From DASYML01 sp036399835 (lineage in GTDB: Bacteria; Acidobacteriota; Blastocatellia; Pyrinomonadales; Pyrinomonadaceae): DNA of 10,265 nucleotides. The notes beneath the pieces are model-generated. The model was not told the origin of the DNA, did not search any database, and was given only the letters and a program-made list of their open reading frames with translations. The DNA is taken from NCBI GenBank assembly GCA_036399835.1, contig DASWMI010000193.1:1-10265 (forward strand). Direction: 5' to 3'. Shown in pieces: positions 1-7,168 of the stretch. A program made the translations under genes and the position numbers. The number at the start of each line of letters is the position of its first letter. Within the stretch, counting starts at the first letter, position 1.

Positions 1-1
1 G

Positions 2-148
2 GTCACACCCTTCAAACAGTTCTACGTGGCGGAGGATTATCACCAGGAGTATTACAGGCAGAACTCAGGCCAGCCCTACTGCCGCGCCGTCGTTGCGCCG
101 AAGGTCTCGAAATTCCGCCAGAAGTTTTTGGAGAAGTTGAAGAAATAG
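2..148 (+). CDS. msrA: Peptide methionine sulfoxide reductase MsrA, C-terminal fragment
   Basis: Only the last 48 codons and the TAG stop are present; the gene begins before the window. The family reduces methionine-S-sulfoxide in free or protein-bound form, with thioredoxin usually recycling the enzyme. What is visible is the segment FYVAEDYHQEYY, which matches the very conserved MsrA stretch F(Y/F)xAExYHQxYY, followed by PYCR and a basic helix with AxKVxKFRxKF, the usual C-terminal end of MsrA. The active-site GCFW motif is N-terminal and is not in the window, so activity cannot be judged. The cysteine in PYCR may correspond to a resolving cysteine, but this is inference. The gene reads in the same direction as thiC, but an 82-nt spacer and a riboswitch separate them, so thiC is probably controlled on its own. 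Confidence 0.88.
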   Translation, partial: VTPFKQFYVAEDYHQEYYRQNSGQPYCRAVVAPKVSKFRQKFLEKLKK

Positions 149-230
149 CCTGTCCTGTATCATCCTTCCAGCGCCGTGCAGAGCGTGTCCCGCCGCGCGC
201 GTTGTAGTAAACTCTGAATCAAGCAAAACG

Positions 231-329
231 TTTTCGGGGGAGCTAAACGCTCATCAGAGCGAGGCTGAGAGTCGCAACTGTGCGAGACCCCTTGAACCTG
301 ATGCGGTTAATACCGACGAAGGGAGAAAA
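231..329 (+). ncRNA. TPP riboswitch (THI box) upstream of thiC
   Basis: This is a cis-acting RNA that binds thiamin pyrophosphate and lowers expression of the gene behind it. The conserved core is plain: CTGAGA at 265-270, ACCCCTTGAACCTGAT at 287-302, and GGTTAATACC followed by GACGAAGGGA at 305-324. Helices I can draw by eye: P1, TTTTC 231-235 with GAAAA 325-329; P2, GGGG 236-239 with CCCC 288-291; the P3 base, 241-244 with 263-266, capped by a perfect CGCTC/GAGCG hairpin at 248-261; an optional side hairpin, TCGCA/TGCGA at 272-285; and P5, CGGT 304-307 with ACCG 312-315. No terminator hairpin with a T-run lies between the aptamer and thiC, and the aptamer ends 4 nt before the ATG. Control is therefore most likely at translation initiation. 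The exact ends are my estimate; the identity is secure. Confidence 0.95.
321..325 (+). promoter_or_regulatory. thiC ribosome binding site embedded in the TPP aptamer
   Basis: GGGAG lies 8 nt before the thiC ATG and is the only good Shine-Dalgarno match there. Its first four bases are the end of the conserved AAGGGA of the aptamer, and its last G is the first base of the P1 3' strand. Ligand-bound folding should therefore hide it. This site also decides the start codon: an in-frame GTG at 280 lies inside the aptamer and has no Shine-Dalgarno sequence. Confidence 0.75.
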
Positions 330-333
330 TTTG

Positions 334-2274
334 ATGAGTACCACTGACGAAACAAGAGAGAAGCTGAGCGAGGACGTGCGCTTGCCGAACTCGCGTAAGG
401 TTTATGTAGAGGGTAAGCAGCCGGGCGTGCGTGTGCCTTTCCGGGAAGTCTCGCAGCATCCGACAAAAAACTTTGACGGCGCGACAGAGGAGAATCCTCC
501 CGTGCGCGTCTATGACACGAGCGGGCCGTGGGATGACCCAGGTGTGCGCTGCGACGTACGCGAGGGACTGCTGGCCTTGAGGCGCGAGTGGATTCTGGCG
601 CGCTCTGATGTGGAAGAATATGAAGGGCGCACGGTCAAACCGGAGGATAACGGCTATCTGACGAGGGGCGCGGAAGAGTTTGCGCGCGTTAAAGAGAAGG
701 GCAAGCTCGAAGAGTTTCCGGGGCTGCGCCGCCAGCCTCTGCGCGCGAGAGCTGGTCGGCGCGTGACGCAGATGCATTATGCCCGGCGCGGCGAGGTCAC
801 GCCCGAAATGGAGTTTGTCGCGATACGCGAAAATCTCGGACGCCTCGCGGCCTTTGAAGCCGAGGAGAGCGACCGCAGCTCTCTTGCTCACCAGCACAAA
901 GGCGAAAGCTTCGGCGCAGCGATGCCGTCTTACGTGACGCCGGAATTCGTTCGTGATGAAGTCGCACGCGGGCGAGCCATCATCCCTTCAAATATCAACC
1001 ACCCGGAATCCGAGCCGATGATTATTGGCCGCAACTTTCTCGTCAAGATTAACGCCAACATAGGCAACTCTGCCGTCGCCTCTTCGATTGAAGAGGAGGT
1101 CGAGAAGATGCGCTGGGCCACCAAGTGGGGCGCGGATACCGTGATGGACCTCTCGACGGGGAAGAACATACACGCGACGCGCGAGTGGATACTGCGCAAC
1201 TCCGCCGTCCCCATCGGGACTGTGCCCATCTACCAGGCGCTCGAAAAGGTTGGAGGCAAGGCGGAGGAGCTGACCTGGGAGATTTACCGCGACACGCTCT
1301 TAGAGCAATGCGAGCAGGGCGTGGACTATTTTACGATTCACGCGGGCGTGCGTCTGCCCTTTATTCCGCTGACCGCGAGACGTACGACCGGAATCGTCAG
1401 TCGCGGCGGCTCGATCATGGCGAAGTGGTGTCTGGCCCATCACCGCGAGAGTTTTCTTTACACGCACTTTCGCGAAATCTGCGAGATCATGTCGGCCTAT
1501 GATGTCGCCTTCTCTTTAGGCGACGGCTTGCGTCCCGGTTCTATCGCAGACGCCAATGACGAAGCGCAGTTCGCCGAGCTTGAAACACTGGGCGAACTGA
1601 CACAGCTCGCCTGGGAGCATGATTGCCAGGTGATGATCGAAGGGCCGGGCCATGTGCCGATGCATCTCATCAAGGAGAACGTGGACCGGCAACTGGAAGT
1701 CTGCCAGGAAGCGCCCTTCTACACGCTTGGTCCACTGACGACGGACATCGCCCCCGGCTATGACCACATTACTTCGGCCATCGGCGCGGCGATGATCGGC
1801 TGGTTCGGGACGGCCATGCTCTGCTACGTCACGCCGAAAGAGCATCTCGGCCTGCCTAACAAGAAGGATGTCAAAGAGGGCGTGATTGCTTACAAGCTGG
1901 CAGCGCACGCGGCAGATTTGGCGAAGGGCCACCCGGGCGCGCAGGTCAGGGACAACGCGCTCTCGAAAGCACGCTTCGAGTTTCGCTGGGAGGACCAGTT
2001 CAACCTCTCTTTCGACCCGGAGGTGGCGCGCGAATACCACGACGAAACCTTGCCGCAGGAGGGCGCCAAGCTCGCGCACTTCTGCTCCATGTGCGGACCG
2101 CATTTCTGCTCGATGAAGATTACGCAGGACGTGCGCGAATACGCCGCGCAGAAGAACCTAGAAGAGCAGGCCGCGCTCGACGCGGGGCTGAAAGAGAAGG
2201 CCGCGGAGTTTGTCGCCTCCGGCGCGGAGATTTACCGTGGAAATCTGCCCGAAGGCGTCAAGATGGAACACTGA
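334..2274 (+). CDS. thiC: Phosphomethylpyrimidine synthase ThiC
   Basis: ThiC is a radical-SAM enzyme that converts the purine intermediate 5-aminoimidazole ribotide into HMP phosphate, the pyrimidine half of thiamin. The product is 646 residues, close to E. coli ThiC. An N-terminal ThiC-associated region (about 20-130) is followed by the TIM-barrel core, with conserved blocks INANIGNS (239-246), GADTVMDLSTGKNIH (266-280), SRGGSIMAKWC (356-366), FSLGDGLRPGS (393-403), EGPGHVPMH (436-444) and DIAPGYDHIT (471-480). The C-terminal cluster motif CX2CX4C is intact at Cys584, Cys587 and Cys592 and binds the 4Fe-4S cluster that cleaves S-adenosylmethionine. His440 and His504 have the spacing expected of the metal ligands known in other ThiC structures; this is inferred. 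I chose ATG 334 because GGGAG precedes it and everything upstream is riboswitch. No thiE, thiG or thiD is adjacent. Expression is likely repressed by TPP. Confidence 0.97.
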   Translation: MSTTDETREKLSEDVRLPNSRKVYVEGKQPGVRVPFREVSQHPTKNFDGATEENPPVRVYDTSGPWDDPGVRCDVREGLLALRREWILARSDVEEYEGRTVKPEDNGYLTRGAEEFARVKEKGKLEEFPGLRRQPLRARAGRRVTQMHYARRGEVTPEMEFVAIRENLGRLAAFEAEESDRSSLAHQHKGESFGAAMPSYVTPEFVRDEVARGRAIIPSNINHPESEPMIIGRNFLVKINANIGNSAVASSIEEEVEKMRWATKWGADTVMDLSTGKNIHATREWILRNSAVPIGTVPIYQALEKVGGKAEELTWEIYRDTLLEQCEQGVDYFTIHAGVRLPFIPLTARRTTGIVSRGGSIMAKWCLAHHRESFLYTHFREICEIMSAYDVAFSLGDGLRPGSIADANDEAQFAELETLGELTQLAWEHDCQVMIEGPGHVPMHLIKENVDRQLEVCQEAPFYTLGPLTTDIAPGYDHITSAIGAAMIGWFGTAMLCYVTPKEHLGLPNKKDVKEGVIAYKLAAHAADLAKGHPGAQVRDNALSKARFEFRWEDQFNLSFDPEVAREYHDETLPQEGAKLAHFCSMCGPHFCSMKITQDVREYAAQKNLEEQAALDAGLKEKAAEFVASGAEIYRGNLPEGVKMEH

Positions 2275-2342
2275 AGCTGGACCAGTCTCACATGCTCAGC
2301 CATCAAGCCCCGTGAGCGGTGATAAAAAAATCGCTAGTGTAA

Positions 2343-2382
2343 ATGAAAATAGCCAGACGTTAACTCGTCTGGCTATTTTCAT
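2343..2382. terminator. Bidirectional terminator hairpin between convergent genes
   Basis: A perfect 17-bp inverted repeat (2343-2359 with 2366-2382) encloses a 6-nt TTAACT loop. The inner stem is GC-rich (GCCAGACG) and the outer part is A/T (ATGAAAATA), so each strand ends its 3' arm in TATTTTCAT, the usual look of a two-way intrinsic terminator. It sits 68 nt after the thiC stop and 50 nt after the stop of the minus-strand protease gene. For the minus direction there is also a run of seven T (A at 2324-2330 on the plus strand) a little further on. Confidence 0.85.
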
Positions 2383-2432
2383 CCGCGGCTCGTGTGGCCT
2401 GAATTTTAACCCTGCTTTTTACCTGCGCAGGC

Positions 2433-4178
2433 TTATTGCGCTTTGGCTTTCTGCTGCTGCTGGTATTCTGCAAAATCGGACCAGACTTTTTGAATCATCC
2501 TGGCATCAAGAATCTTGGTGGCGGGAACGGTCGGGCGCTCTTCGGAAAAGACTCGCAGCTCAAGGCGCTGGCATGTGCCGGGGCTAAAGATACTGGCCGG
2601 ATAAGAATAAAGTCCCGCGTAGGTGTAGCGGTTTTTAATCTTGTAGTAGTCCGGCATCTGGGCCACAATCTCGGCCTTGCCGCGGCGGATGGGCGTCACT
2701 TCCTTGCCGTCGCAAACGAGCGCCATTTCGTAGAAGTCCGCCTTGAATTTGTAGTTGAGCGGCGTCATGTAGCCCGTGCCGGCAGCCATCACCGCACCCA
2801 GAAGGAGCGATTTGCCTGTCGCCTTCGTTTCGGGAAAAGCGACTATCTGGACCACAGGCGTCAGCTCGCCGACATACTCGTTCCAGTTACGCAGGTTGAC
2901 AAATTTATCCACAGTGCCCTGCACACCGGCGTTTTTGTTTCGCTTGTCGCGCTCCTTGGCCGCCTCTATCCTGTCCTTCTCCGCGAGATAAAATTTGTAG
3001 ACGGGCGTCAGCATCAGCACGTCGTAATCGCCAAGCTCCGTCTTGTAAGGCTTGGTCTCAAACTTCTTGACATCAACACGGGTTTTGATGGCTTCGACGG
3101 GGAAAGGCTCCGTCGGCTCTGTCGGCATCAGCTCGGCTGTGGGCGCGGGCTGGTCCTTCATCGCGGCCCTGGCCTTGGCGAGCAGTTCCGTTGCCTGCTC
3201 TATGCGTATGATGCCGCCGACGCCCGGACCGCGTTCCGCGAAATCGCCGAAGGTCGTGATACCGATGACCTCGCCGAGCGAGTTGAAGAGCGGCCCGCCC
3301 GAATTGCCCGGGTTGATGTTGACATCCGAGATGATGGCGCGCGGCTCGACCTTACTGACGATGCCTGTCGTCAAAATCTTTTGCTGGTTCAAGGGGCTGC
3401 CGATGGTAAAGACTCTTTCGCCTTCCATGACGGAGGAATCGGGCGATTGCATGTCTGCTATCTTGAGCGGCGTGCAGGTCTGGCAGGCGCTCAGGTTGGC
3501 CCAGAGGACCGCGACATCCTTTTCCGGGTCCTGGGCCAGCACGACGGCGCGCACCTTGCGCTGCCTGTCAAACTGTATGCGTATCTCTTTCGAGCTGCTG
3601 ATGACGTGCTGGTTCGTCAAAATCAGACCCGCGCCGTCAACGATAAAGCCTGTCCCGTGGCCCAACTCGCCTTCAATCGTGACCACGCCCTCGCGTAGCT
3701 GCTTGAACATCTCGGCCTCTTCCGTGACACGCCGTTTGCCCGTGGAACTGACGGGCGCGGCAACTGCCAGTAGCGAGATGTCCGCGTTATCGTTGCTCAA
3801 TTCGAGTGTGGCATCCTTGCCGTCTTCGACCTTGAGATTGACGGACCAGGCATAAGCCTGCCCGCCGAACTCCAGGGGCTTTTCGGATTTGACGAGATAG
3901 CTGCCGGGCGCGACGCTCGCAGAGGCGACGCCGTCAAAGCCCGTCACGAGCGAGAGGGCCTGCGCGCTCGCGTCAATCGTCCCGTTCGCGTCGAGCTTCT
4001 GCACAGTGAGCGTGAATTTAGGGATGGGCCTGACGTTGAGGTCTTTATCAACGAGCGCCATCTTGATGGAAACTTTGCCGGAACTCTGGGCCAGCGCCGC
4101 GCCCGCACCGGAAAGCAGGCATGAGGCTATGAAAAGAGACGCCGAGACGAGCGCGAGTCTTTTGACGAGGCAAGACAT
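2433..4178 (-). CDS. Exported trypsin-like (S1C/DegP-type) serine protease with extra N- and C-terminal domains
   Basis: The product is 581 residues. Residues 1-30 form a signal peptide (KR, a hydrophobic core, then AALA before QSS), so the protein should act outside the cytoplasm. Residues about 35-137 look like a small beta-sandwich of the carboxypeptidase-regulatory or transthyretin type (GVASASVAPGSYLV). Residues about 155-335 are the protease: GHGTGFIV at 173-180, His191 in LTNQHVI, Asp221 in EKDVAVLW and Ser293 in NPGNSGGPLF make a complete triad. There is no PDZ domain, unlike DegP or HtrA. A proline-rich linker (344-360) leads to a C-terminal region (about 370-575) that I do not recognise; it contains a charged helix (398-415), a possible Cys489/Cys536 pair and a Q-rich tail. 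A CQTC pair (232-235) sits in the protease domain. ATG 4178 has AAGGAG (plus-strand 4187-4192) 8 nt upstream. Substrate and role are unknown. Confidence 0.85.
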   Translation of the reverse strand: MSCLVKRLALVSASLFIASCLLSGAGAALAQSSGKVSIKMALVDKDLNVRPIPKFTLTVQKLDANGTIDASAQALSLVTGFDGVASASVAPGSYLVKSEKPLEFGGQAYAWSVNLKVEDGKDATLELSNDNADISLLAVAAPVSSTGKRRVTEEAEMFKQLREGVVTIEGELGHGTGFIVDGAGLILTNQHVISSSKEIRIQFDRQRKVRAVVLAQDPEKDVAVLWANLSACQTCTPLKIADMQSPDSSVMEGERVFTIGSPLNQQKILTTGIVSKVEPRAIISDVNINPGNSGGPLFNSLGEVIGITTFGDFAERGPGVGGIIRIEQATELLAKARAAMKDQPAPTAELMPTEPTEPFPVEAIKTRVDVKKFETKPYKTELGDYDVLMLTPVYKFYLAEKDRIEAAKERDKRNKNAGVQGTVDKFVNLRNWNEYVGELTPVVQIVAFPETKATGKSLLLGAVMAAGTGYMTPLNYKFKADFYEMALVCDGKEVTPIRRGKAEIVAQMPDYYKIKNRYTYAGLYSYPASIFSPGTCQRLELRVFSEERPTVPATKILDARMIQKVWSDFAEYQQQQKAKAQ

Positions 4179-4588
4179 TTTAAAATCTCCTTACAAACAG
4201 GGGTTGGTCGAGCGCAGGCCGTCGTTGGACCTTTGGCGATAATGATCGGAGGCCGAGCCACTTGAGATCAGCGCACGCTCGCTCATTTGTCTATTCTAGG
4301 TGAAGTTGATGCAAGATACCTGCTTCGGTGTGAGACTTTTGGAAGTATCACAAGCTGGCGCGAAAGACAGTAACACAAAGCGGATTTTGCTGGCAAATTA
4401 GCAATCGAGGAGACGCGGCTGCTCAAAATCAGCCAACGCAGACACGAAGGCACAAAGAGAGACAGAGCATCAGCAGGAAAGATTAGTTGAGGAGTCTTAT
4501 CAGCTTCTGATTTATCTTCTCTCCGTGTCTCTGTGCCTGCGGTGGCTGATGTGCAGGCAACGAGCCAATAGCTTTCACTTCATCGCTT
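4179..4588. other. Intergenic region of 410 bp between two minus-strand genes
   Basis: No gene is supported here. Its right end is the 3' flank of the S9 peptidase gene and holds the palindrome at 4428-4550. Its left end is the leader of the exported protease gene, with a clear AAGGAG at 4187-4192. I could not find a pair of -35 and -10 boxes with good spacing on the minus strand, although a promoter for the protease is expected here. Nothing in the middle (about 4200-4427) resembles a tRNA or a known RNA. Confidence 0.6.
4428..4550. repeat. Long imperfect palindrome after the S9 peptidase gene
   Basis: The left arm starting at 4428 (ATCAGCCAACGCAG...) and the reverse complement of the right arm ending at 4550 (ATCAGCCACCGCAG...) agree at about 26 of 34 bases by eye, and most mismatches are transitions. 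A central spacer of roughly 55 bases separates the arms. The arms are rich in CACAGAG/CTCTGTG-type words. The element begins 39 nt past the S9 peptidase stop, so in the minus-strand transcript it would form a 3' hairpin. It may be a dispersed REP- or MITE-like element; no target-site duplication was obvious. Confidence 0.6.
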
Positions 4589-6517
4589 CTAAAGGTTTTC
4601 TATCTCGACGGGTTCGACAGGGTCTGCGAGGTCGAACTTGAAGATTCTGGAATAGAAGTAAAGCTCGCCGTCCAGTGCGCGTTTGATGTTCTCGGCTTTG
4701 CGAAAGCCGTGCTGCTCGCCTTCAAAGGGAACATAGGCAACGGGCAGCCCTTTGCGGCGCAGGGCCTCGACCATCATCTCGGCCTGGTTGGGGAGCACGA
4801 CCTTGTCCTCCAGCCCCTGAAAGAAGATGACAGGGCAGGCGAGCCGGTCCGTGAAGTTAATCGGCGAGCGTTCCCTGTAGAGGTCTGCGCGCTCCGGGTA
4901 AGGGCCGATCAATTTGTCCAGATAGCGCGACTCGAACTTATGCGTCTCTTCGGTCAAAGCGCCCAGATCGCTGACGCCGAAATGACTCGCGCCAGCCCTG
5001 AACGTATCACGGAAAGTGAGCGCGCAAAGCGTCGTATATCCGCCGGCGCTGCCGCCGTCTATGGCGCAACGCTCGCCGTCAACCAGCCCGCGCTCGATGA
5101 GATGACGTGCGCCCATCTCGCAATCGTCAACATCAACTATGCCCCACGTGCCCTTGAGCCGCTCCCTGTACTGGCGGCCATAGCCTGTGCTGCCGCCGTA
5201 GTTGACATCCAGCACGGCTATGCCGCGACTGGTCCAGTATTGAATACTAAAGCTGAGCGTCGTCGTCGTAGCCGAAGTCGGCCCGCCGTGGCTCTTGACG
5301 AGCAAGGGGGGCAGCTCGCCCTCCGGCGCTCTGTAATCCTGGTTACGCGGCGCGTAATAAAAGGCGTGCGCCGTCAGCCCGCCGGTCGTCTCAAACTCAA
5401 TCGGCTGCGGGATGGAGATATAGCCTTCTTCAATCTCAAGGTCCGTCGCGCGGCGCAGAACTGTCGTCTCGCGCGTCTTGAGGTCTAGCCTGACGATGGC
5501 GGTCGGGGCGCTCGGCGAGCCGCCATTAAAGACGGCCTCTCCCGGGCGCGCGCGCACCTGCGCGATTTCCGTGTAGGGAGTCTCAATCGTCTCAAGCCTG
5601 CCGGATTGCGTGTCCAGGGTGGCGAGACGGGTGCGTCCCTGCTGGCGATAGGCGCAGATAATTCTCAACGCAGACTCGAAGGCATAGGTTGACATCCCGA
5701 AGACCCACTGCGGCTGTCCGAACTCGGCTTCGAGAGGGCAGAGCGGCTTTGCTTGCCCAGATTGGTCCAGCCGATAAAGATTCCACCAGCCGCTCTGGTC
5801 CGAGACAAAATAGAGTTGGCCGTCCGGCGACCATTCCGGCTGAAAGATGGATTCTTCAGGCCCGCCCGCGACGCGCGTGCTGTCCGAGAGCGTTCCGTCA
5901 TCATTGATTTCGCCGACCCACAGCTCCGATTCGTCCCAGGGCATATTCGGATGGTTCCAGGCGAGCCAGGCGAGGCGCTTTCCGTCGGGGCTGAGACGCG
6001 GAGAGGAATAGAAATCGTTTCCCGAAACCAGCACGCGGCCAGTATCCTCTCCTTCAAGACCGAGACTGACAATCGTATTGACGGCTTCGCGCCCGCTCTC
6101 CGTGTGGTCTTCACGGACCGAGATCAAGCGCCCGCGTCTCTTGTCAAAAATCATGTCGGCGTAGCGCATCTCTACGGCGGGCGTGAGCGGCTGTGGCTCC
6201 TCGCCATCTCTGACGCGATAGAGCCTCTGGTCCACAAAGTTTGTGAAGTAGAGCGTGCCGCCCGATGCGACCAGATCGCCGCCACCATATTCATGCACGC
6301 GTGTTCGCGCATTAAAAGGCTGCGGCGTCATGTCCACGGTCTTGCCTTCGGGCGAGCGCCGCACGACGACGCTTCGCCCGCCCTCGCTCGGACGCGACTC
6401 GATCCAGTAAATATCATCCGCGTCGAGCGCGAGCTGGCCCAGTCCTATTGCTCCGCGAACGATGAGGTCCGAAGTAATCGGCGATTTCCAGGAACCGTAT
6501 GGTGCGACTTCTGCCAT
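4589..6517 (-). CDS. S9 family peptidase (prolyl oligopeptidase / acylaminoacyl peptidase-like)
   Basis: The product is 642 residues with no signal peptide, so it is probably cytosolic. Residues about 20-365 form a beta-propeller with recognisable blades (SPRLSPDGKRLAW at 172-184, QPEWSPDGQLYFVSD at 226-240). Residues about 370-628 are the alpha/beta-hydrolase domain. The catalytic triad is complete: Ser490 in GGSAGG (488-493), Asp571 in GLEDKVV and His603 in EQHGF. KSHGGP (408-413) supplies the usual oxyanion-side HGGP, and VNYGGSTGYGR (438-448) is typical of this subfamily. Such enzymes trim short peptides, often as dipeptidyl or acylaminoacyl peptidases; the exact specificity cannot be read from sequence. 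ATG 6517 has AAGGAG (plus-strand 6528-6533) 10 nt upstream. The gene is divergent from clpS, and the 261-bp gap between them should hold promoters for both. Confidence 0.93.
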   Translation of the reverse strand: MAEVAPYGSWKSPITSDLIVRGAIGLGQLALDADDIYWIESRPSEGGRSVVVRRSPEGKTVDMTPQPFNARTRVHEYGGGDLVASGGTLYFTNFVDQRLYRVRDGEEPQPLTPAVEMRYADMIFDKRRGRLISVREDHTESGREAVNTIVSLGLEGEDTGRVLVSGNDFYSSPRLSPDGKRLAWLAWNHPNMPWDESELWVGEINDDGTLSDSTRVAGGPEESIFQPEWSPDGQLYFVSDQSGWWNLYRLDQSGQAKPLCPLEAEFGQPQWVFGMSTYAFESALRIICAYRQQGRTRLATLDTQSGRLETIETPYTEIAQVRARPGEAVFNGGSPSAPTAIVRLDLKTRETTVLRRATDLEIEEGYISIPQPIEFETTGGLTAHAFYYAPRNQDYRAPEGELPPLLVKSHGGPTSATTTTLSFSIQYWTSRGIAVLDVNYGGSTGYGRQYRERLKGTWGIVDVDDCEMGARHLIERGLVDGERCAIDGGSAGGYTTLCALTFRDTFRAGASHFGVSDLGALTEETHKFESRYLDKLIGPYPERADLYRERSPINFTDRLACPVIFFQGLEDKVVLPNQAEMMVEALRRKGLPVAYVPFEGEQHGFRKAENIKRALDGELYFYSRIFKFDLADPVEPVEIENL

Positions 6518-6681
6518 GAATCTGCTGCTCCTTGATCCTCGCCCGCGATTAGATGAGCGAGCCGTTTGTCCTTAGATTGATGAAACGATTTTGAGAGCCT
6601 GGCTGATATTAGCCGTTCTCGAACCTCGCGGGCAATCCGACGGGCCATCTCCGGGCGATTCCTGTTATGCTGCCTCTCATG

Positions 6682-6710
6682 TTGCGGTTGCGAGGCTCTC
6701 ATCTTAAAAT
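6682..6710 (+). promoter_or_regulatory. Candidate sigma-70-type promoter for clpS-clpA
   Basis: TTGCGG at 6682-6687 and TAAAAT at 6705-6710 are separated by 17 bases. The -10 box matches TATAAT at five of six positions; the -35 box matches TTGACA only in TTG. This would start the transcript near 6717 and give a leader of about 60 nt before clpS. It lies in the 261-bp gap between the divergent S9 peptidase and clpS genes. I found no equally good promoter for the peptidase on the other strand. Confidence 0.4.
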
Positions 6711-6778
6711 TTTAAGCGTGTGCGCCGCCAAAGCGCCGCCGTTGAGGTGGACCAGAGAGGAAGCGTGTTTAAGAGGCT

Positions 6779-7093
6779 ATGCCTGATCGTGATTTCGAGA
6801 GGGACGAACTGGCGGTTGCCGAGAGCGAAACCAGGCTGGAAGAACCGCCGCTCTACAAAGTGCTGTTGCATAACGACAACTTCACGACGATGGAGTTTGT
6901 CGTCTACGTCCTTCAGACAATCTTCCAGCGCACCGAAAGCGATTCCATCACGATCATGCTCAAGGTTCACCAGGAGGGCATAGGCGTGGCCGGAATTTAC
7001 ACGTATGAAGTAGCAGAGATGAAAGTCGAAAGGGTCGCGGCCCTCGCAGAGGCCAACGAATACCCGCTCCTCTGCACGCTCGAACAGGCTTGA
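6779..7093 (+). CDS. clpS: ATP-dependent Clp protease adaptor ClpS
   Basis: ClpS is a small cytosolic adaptor that binds N-terminal degrons and hands the proteins to ClpA. The product is 104 residues, the normal length: a loose acidic N-terminal tail (1-22), then the ClpS core. Visible family signatures are PPLYKVLLHNDNF (23-35), TTMEFVVYVL (36-45), IMLKVHQEGIGVAGIY (59-74), EMKVERVAALA (80-90) and YPLLCTLE at the end. Aligned to E. coli ClpS, the pocket residues Asn34, Asp35, Met40, Met62 and His66 are kept as Asn32, Asp33, Met38, Met60 and His64; Asp36 is replaced by Asn34. ATG 6779 is the only start available, because an in-frame TAA sits at 6770-6772 and the next Met is inside the core. 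The purine run AAGAGG ends only 2 nt before the ATG, so ribosome binding is not standard. clpA follows after 75 bp. Confidence 0.95.
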   Translation: MPDRDFERDELAVAESETRLEEPPLYKVLLHNDNFTTMEFVVYVLQTIFQRTESDSITIMLKVHQEGIGVAGIYTYEVAEMKVERVAALAEANEYPLLCTLEQA

Positions 7094-7141
7094 AAGCAAA
7101 AGCTAATCAAGACGAAAAACCATTCTCTAATTTGACCGGCT

Positions 7142-7162
7142 GAAAACTAAAAACTGAAAACT
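7142..7162 (+). repeat. Three tandem 7-bp repeats just before clpA
   Basis: GAAAACT (7142-7148), AAAAACT (7149-7155) and GAAAACT (7156-7162) stand head to tail, differing at only the first base of the middle copy. The array ends 6 nt before the clpA ATG, so it fills the place where a Shine-Dalgarno sequence would normally be. A gain or loss of one unit would change the clpA leader by 7 nt but not the coding frame. Confidence 0.85.
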
Positions 7163-7168
7163 GAGCGA

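Noticed and set aside
181..230. A promoter for the thiC leader (TAGTAAACT near 205-213)
   Set aside because: A weak -10-like sequence is visible, but no -35 box at fitting distance. A promoter must exist here, but I cannot place it.
280..333. An in-frame GTG at 280 that would extend thiC by 18 codons
   Set aside because: It lies inside the conserved TPP aptamer and has no Shine-Dalgarno sequence, while ATG 334 has GGGAG at good spacing and a typical ThiC N-terminus.
307..897. A 196-codon open frame on the minus strand opposite thiC
   Set aside because: It is antisense to conserved thiC coding sequence, overlaps the riboswitch end and has no recognisable domain.
2436..3698. A 420-codon open frame on the plus strand opposite the exported protease
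   Set aside because: The composition is that of a GC-rich antisense shadow, with no known motif. The minus-strand frame has a full catalytic triad and a signal peptide.
4119..4178. Possible lipoprotein signal (IASC, Cys20) in the exported protease
   Set aside because: IASC loosely fits a lipobox, but the stretch after Cys20 is still hydrophobic and ends in a good type I site (AALA before QSS), so ordinary secretion is more likely.
5753..6535. A 260-codon open frame on the plus strand opposite the S9 peptidase
   Set aside because: It is an antisense shadow of a well-conserved propeller region, with no family motif.
6445..6702. An 85-codon minus-strand frame crossing the start of the S9 peptidase gene
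   Set aside because: It overlaps the peptidase in another frame, is of biased Arg/Ser-rich composition and has no motif. The region is better read as a divergent promoter region.
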